Shown piece by piece: positions 20,451-24,831 of a stretch of 24,831 bases of DNA. Source of the stretch: Larix sibirica (lineage: Eukaryota; Streptophyta; Pinopsida; Pinales; Pinaceae); NCBI GenBank assembly GCA_004151065.3, contig NWUY0300068844.1, positions 1 to 24,831 of the forward strand, in the 5' to 3' direction. The notes beneath the pieces were generated by a model, which saw nothing but the letters and a program-made list of their open reading frames with translations, was not told the origin of the DNA and searched no databases. A program made the position numbers and the translations under genes. The first letter of the stretch is position 1. Each line of letters starts with the position of its first letter.

Positions 20451-21632
20451 GTTTGCACGCCTAACTAGAGTTTTGCAGACCTCATATTGGATGTTTTTTG
20501 TTCTTTAATATATAAATTAATATAAAGTTGTCATATTATTACAACTCCCTAATACATTAATTACATATGGAATTTTGGGTCTACAAAGACAATACCACAT
20601 ATCTCTTATTTAGCAGGATGTTATATTGTGCTAGGTTTGGATATGTATTGTGAAATTTCATATATATTAGAAGTTCCTTCAACAAACTATATAATTTGTT
20701 GGCTTCTTAGATTTTGACTATGCACTTTATGACATATCCTTATTTAATTCTAAAATTCCATAAAACTTATTTGCTCAAAATCATGCATCTAAAACTAAAG
20801 CTAAATTCAAACATGAAGCAAGAACTTATTATGAAAACCTCCCTATCCAAAACATAATTCATTGGCTCCCAACAAAAAATATTAGAGACAGTATAACATT
20901 TTTGTGCTTTGGCTTGTAATTGTAAATAAGTTCCTAGTCTATAAATCACAATCCATGTTGAATTCTCACTAGAACCTATTCAAAAATAAATAAATAGAAA
21001 ATACTCTAGGTGATATACAAGGCTTTATTAGCAATAAAAATACAACCATATAAAGTGATAAATTGCACTATCATTCCATAGGTGAAAAGTAAAGCTTAGA
21101 ATTACAACGTGACTAGCCAACTTGTCAAAATCATATTCATCAACTTAAGCTATTTTTTGAAAATGGGGGGGAAGTGTAAATTTGACCAATAGGCACAGAT
21201 CAAGCAATCTGTGAGTATTAGGATAATGGGTCATTGCCCATGATTTTTCACCAATCAATCACATACAAGTAAAATGGTTTTTGTGTGTGTGTAAATAATC
21301 CATAATTGATGTCCATAAATCATTGTGAGGGAATTACCCCATTAGACAGCTAGAAAACAAATTGAAGCAATTTTTCAAAAGGAATGTGTTATTGCAATGT
21401 CGATTGTAGAAGCTACAGATTGTAGAAGCAATTGTTTATTGAATTTACAACCGTTACAAAGTGTTTGTCCTATCGATGTCAAGCCATTTCTTGTTGTGGT
21501 TGACCCTTGTTTAGCATAACATGTGCACATGATATTATTCAAAGAAAAAAATGGTTGATACTTGTTGGGTACAAGTTGCATAAGTTGCATATGAAATATA
21601 TTTGGAGAAATAGATACATCATGACCTACGTA
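20451..21632. other. AT-rich spacer between LINE-A and the direct repeats
   Basis: No gene is recognised. At about 21160-21176 a GAAAATGGGGGGGAAG purine run is followed by TGTAAATTTG, faintly like a polypurine tract and LTR start, but no second LTR or internal domain supports that. A short GTGTGTGTGT run lies near 21283. Confidence 0.4.
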
Positions 21633-23003
21633 ATAGATTAAAAATCTTGAAATAATTGATTTTCATAGACCCCAATAAGGTGTGGGCATATTATATGCAC
21701 AAGTCGGTACAATCCTTTATAATATATTGCTTGGGTTAATCATTGAGCTTCCGCTATAGTTCATACCAAATGGATGTCAATGCTATGAGGCTGTTCACTT
21801 TCTTTGGATTTACAACCAAATGTGGAGCTTTGGATAATCCGTAATAGAAAATTCGTCATGCATGAATTTTAATTTTTTTATCCACAATGAATTTATCTTT
21901 TGGAACAATCTAGAAGGCATAACATCTTTTTAGTCCCTCCTGGCCCTTGTAACACACGTGATTGTTTCTTTTGACTTGCAAAAAAATTCCAAATGATAGA
22001 AAATGTGCTATATTCTTGTTTAGCTAGGAATATTATATTACTCAACCTGCCATGTTGCTATGAAATGCAATATCGCTTGATATTTGATATAGTAGTAAAG
22101 AACAACAACAAAAGGCATAGCATGCAAAAACTTTGCATGTCCTTTATTTCCTATATTTTCCCATTGCAAATTGTCAATAGTTGTATAAAGTTTTAATGTT
22201 GGTCATCCACTTCAAAAAAAAGTCACAGAGCCTACATATGGTATCAAATAATGTCATCCTTTTAGAATAATGGACTTATGTTTTGCTGGAAATATATCTT
22301 TATAATGTTCATGTCCATAACATTTACATAGATTACAACCAACATTGTTTATAAGCACCAAATGCCCAAACTCTAAGCTACGCAACAATTTAAAATCTTG
22401 AAAGAGTTTAGGTTTACTCAAATCCAATAAGGTGTGGGGATGTTCTATGCACAAGTCAATACATTATTTTATAATTCTTAACTTGGGTTAGTTACTAATA
22501 TTTTTGTCTAGCTCATATTAAATATATGTCAATGCTAAGAGGCTACGTTGAAAGAGCTCACCTTTTTGGAGTTGCAACCAAATGTGGAGCTTTGGAGAAT
22601 TCATAATAGCAAATTTGTTATGCATGAATTTGTTCCACAATGGATTAATCTTTTGGAACAATCTAGAAATAATAGCAGTTTTTTAGTCCCTCCTAGCCCT
22701 TGCAATGCACATGATTGATATTTTAAACTTGCAAAAATTCCAGATGACAGAAAATGTACCAACAATGCCAATTAAGCGATGCTCCTATTTTCCACTCAAT
22801 AACTTGACAAAAAGGCATAAGACATTTGTACACTTAATTCCATACCGACGGTCTTGAAAATATAGGTAGCTCCCTCTCATGTGACCATCCACTGGACCAG
22901 TAAGCTTGTATAGAGAGCAATACTATATTGGTTAACCTACCATATTGCTATGAAAGGCAATCTTGATTGAATTTTGACACAATAATAGTAGAGAATAACA
23001 AAA
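21633..23003. repeat. pair of direct repeats, about 480 and 620 bp, offset about 752-762 bp
   Basis: Copy 1 is about 21633-22112 and copy 2 about 22385-23003. Shared blocks are CCAATAAGGTGTGGG (21672, 22424), CAACCAAATGTGGAGCTTTG (21813, 22575), TTTTGGAACAATCTAGAA (21898, 22651), TTTTTAGTCCCTCCT and CCATATTGCTATGAAA-like ends. Copy 2 has about 120 bp near 22765-22920 that copy 1 lacks. The intervening 22113-22384 includes TATGGTATCAAAT (22238), weakly like the initiator-Met tRNA primer site TGGTATCAGAGC. Copy 2 stops where LINE-B begins. It could be a small LTR element (TRIM-like) or a plain segmental duplication. Confidence 0.65.
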
Positions 23004-23009
23004 AACGCT

Positions 23010-24831
23010 GCAATTTAAAATTTGGTGGCTCTGATGATTGGAGGCTAGGGTTTGAAGGTGCTAGCATAGGGCCTCGGCCTTAGAGCATGGTGTTCAATGG
23101 AGGAGATTTTTGGCACTTTGGTGGACTACTCTGATGACTCGGGTCAACAGTCCGGTATTTTCTCTTCGAACAAAGAAGTCAAATCCCGACAAGGTTTTGA
23201 TGGCTTAGAGGACTCATCAGATCTGTGGCGTGGGGGGCTAGCAAGAGGTAGTTGGGGTTTTGATGGGATTAGAAGGGGGTAGTTGGGGGTTTCAGACACC
23301 AACCTTTTCACCATATTTGGTACGCTTCTGGGTCAGTTTTTGTGTACAGGGGACTGTGTAAACGATGAGTTCATGTCTTTGGTTCCGCTGGTGGCTCACT
23401 CTTGGAGAAATCATTTGGTTAGGTGGGATGGGAGGTCATTGGAGGGGTCTCAAATTGTGGGGAATGAAGTGGAAGGTGTGGGAGATCAAATTTGTAGCCC
23501 AGTCCCAGGTACGAACACAATATCACCCACAGCGAAGAATGATAGTGACAGGGTTGGTGCAGTTTTGGGTGCATTCGACGTTCTCCTGATGGTTAAGGAT
23601 CCAAAATGTAGTGGATTTTTCGAAATCCAAGTGTAGAGGGAGGATATGGAAGCACATAACATTTCCTTGGAAGAACTTCCTGTTAACCAGAATCCCGCAC
23701 CTGTGAAGTGTCGCAAGAAGAAGTTCCTTACCTCTAAAGGACCCAAGAAAGAAATGGTGGTGGGAAGGGACATTCTGGTGATGGATATCCCAAAGTTATC
23801 CTCTAAGGTGTTGTTTGGAAAATTCCATGGGTGGTGTTTTTCAGAGGAAGTGGTGCATAGATGGGCAGTCGATGCCTGGAGTATGGTGGTGAAATATTTG
23901 CTTGAGGTCTTGGGTCTTTGGAGGGAGTGGCTAGGATTTGATTTTAAGACGCAAGTGGATGTAGAAAGTGTTATTCACAGAGTCTGGATGAATGGTAAAT
24001 GTCCTCTGGCACTAAAACAATGGCACCCATTATTTGACCCTTAGAAGGATTCACTGGACTTGTTTCCCATTTGGGTCAAACTTCCTTATCTGCCTCTTGA
24101 ATTCTGGTCACAAGAGGGCTTTAAAGCTATCAGGGACACCATAGGGAAATTTGTAGGGGTTGATGCCAACGTTTTCAATTCTCAATGTAGATATGTAGTA
24201 AGGATTTTGGTAGAGGTTGATAGCCAAGGGCTTTTCGAATCCATTGATTTAGTAGCACGCGATCATATTTTTACCCAAAACTTGGACTATCTAAATGTTC
24301 CATTTAGATGTGCTAGATGCCATCTATACAGTCATGTGGTGGTAGACTGTTCTCTGAAGTTCACAAAGAAATTTTGGAAGAGGAAAGAGGCACCTGGGGG
24401 GATGAAATCAACTCACAATACTTGAGACCAAAGGAAAACATGCTCGAGTCCAGGCGCAAAGCAATTGTTAGGGAAGAGTCGTTGATTGAGATCATCTATG
24501 ATGCTATTCTTCCCACAAAGCAGGTTGTGGAGAAAGAGAAAACCCATGAGATAAATAGTTTAATAGAAAGTTATGATTTGTCATACAACCAGCTGGAGTG
24601 GGTCGTGCTTGAAAGGGTCTGAGTTAGTTGGGGATCTTGGATTGGAGGAGCCTATGGCCTCCATCCTAGGGAAGGCATGACTTAAATCTCATATGCACCA
24701 TGTGAAGGAGAAAGCTAAGCGAGAAATTTCACAGGGTAGATAGTTAAAAATTTGAGGGGTTCTTAGAGCAGGAAAACCCTAGGAGGGGGGTTCCTAAAGA
24801 AGATTTCTCGATCAATGTTAGAGGCCTTTGG
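23010..24831 (+). mobile_element. 5' part of a second LINE (LINE-B), running off the window
   Basis: A short G-rich 5' leader (about 23010-23096) precedes ORF1. The last 27 bases (24805-24831) read FSINVRGLW, the start of an APE endonuclease as in LINE-A's LLSLNVWGL, so ORF2 begins at the window's edge. ORF1 domains match those of LINE-A in type and order, but the copy is better preserved. It is on the opposite strand to LINE-A. Confidence 0.82.
23097..24425 (+). pseudogene. LINE-B ORF1 with DUF4283-like domain and CCHC zinc knuckle, three in-frame TAGs
   Basis: One continuous frame of 443 codons from ATG 23097 to TGA 24423-24425, interrupted only by TAG at 23280, 23634 and 24042. The first ~180 codons are Gly/Asp/Ser-rich without a domain. 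The DUF4283-like region is about 23760-24180, with VGRDILVMDIP and FPIWVKLPYLPLEFW (24063-24107). The zinc knuckle CARCHLYSHVVVDC (24309-24350) has intact C-x2-C-x4-H-x4-C ligands, preceded by QNLDYLNVPF. The family role is RNA binding in LINE retrotransposition. A plus-strand frame at 24317-24622 overlaps the end and may continue ORF1 after a frameshift (NMLESRRKAIVREESL, KQVVEKEKTHEINSLIESY). Confidence 0.82.

Noticed and set aside
21160-21185. Polypurine run followed by TGTAAATTTG as an LTR junction
   Set aside because: No second copy of the downstream sequence and no internal retroelement domain to the left.
22254-22454. CNLCKCYGH on the minus strand, like a retroviral-type zinc knuckle
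   Set aside because: The first three ligands have the right spacing but the fourth Cys is absent and no gag-like sequence surrounds it.

Overview
The window looks like nuclear DNA of a large-genome land plant, most likely a gymnosperm and probably a conifer. This is inferred from AT-rich sequence with very low gene density, one compact housekeeping gene stretched by a ~9 kb intron, and a background of decayed plant-type retroelements. I cannot name the species.

The only intact gene I can support is a five-exon minus-strand gene for cytosolic 40S ribosomal protein S15 (uS19 family), 151 codons. Its coding exons lie at 11498-11500, 11159-11304, 11004-11061, 1911-2045 and 1681-1794. Introns 1, 2 and 4 are 193, 97 and 116 bp, but intron 3 is 8,958 bp. 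All splice junctions are GT-AG and the reading frame is unbroken. Upstream, around 11614-11654, lie telo-box (AAACCCTA) and site II (TGGGCT) motifs, the usual signature of plant ribosomal-protein promoters.

Intron 3 (2046-11003) is a host for repeats. It contains a decayed plus-strand element (about 4741 to 7067) with a coiled-coil-like reading frame, a G-patch-like domain, a five-unit degenerate array, a G-rich polypurine tract and an LTR-like start. A 244-bp tRNA-derived SINE (7081-7324), flanked by 13-bp target-site duplications, is nested in that LTR-like DNA. The intron also holds a ~338-bp tandem dimer (9705-10362) and a CA microsatellite.

Upstream of the gene (11.7-14.1 kb) are irregular tandem repeats and a second tRNA-derived SINE (13386-13585, minus strand) with its own target-site duplications. 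From about 20450 down to about 14100 runs a nearly full-length but dead L1-type LINE on the minus strand: ORF1 with DUF4283-like region and zinc knuckle, then ORF2 with endonuclease, reverse transcriptase (FVDD), zf-RVT-like segment and RNase H. From about 21630 to 23003 there is a pair of ~0.5-0.6 kb direct repeats. A second, better-preserved LINE of a related family starts near 23010 on the plus strand and leaves the window just as its endonuclease begins.

The left flank (1-1680) has no recognisable gene, but it holds a strong 27/28-nt stem-loop (96-167) and a short tandem duplication. Apart from RPS15, everything coding here is broken transposon sequence; the many other short reading frames have no recognisable content.
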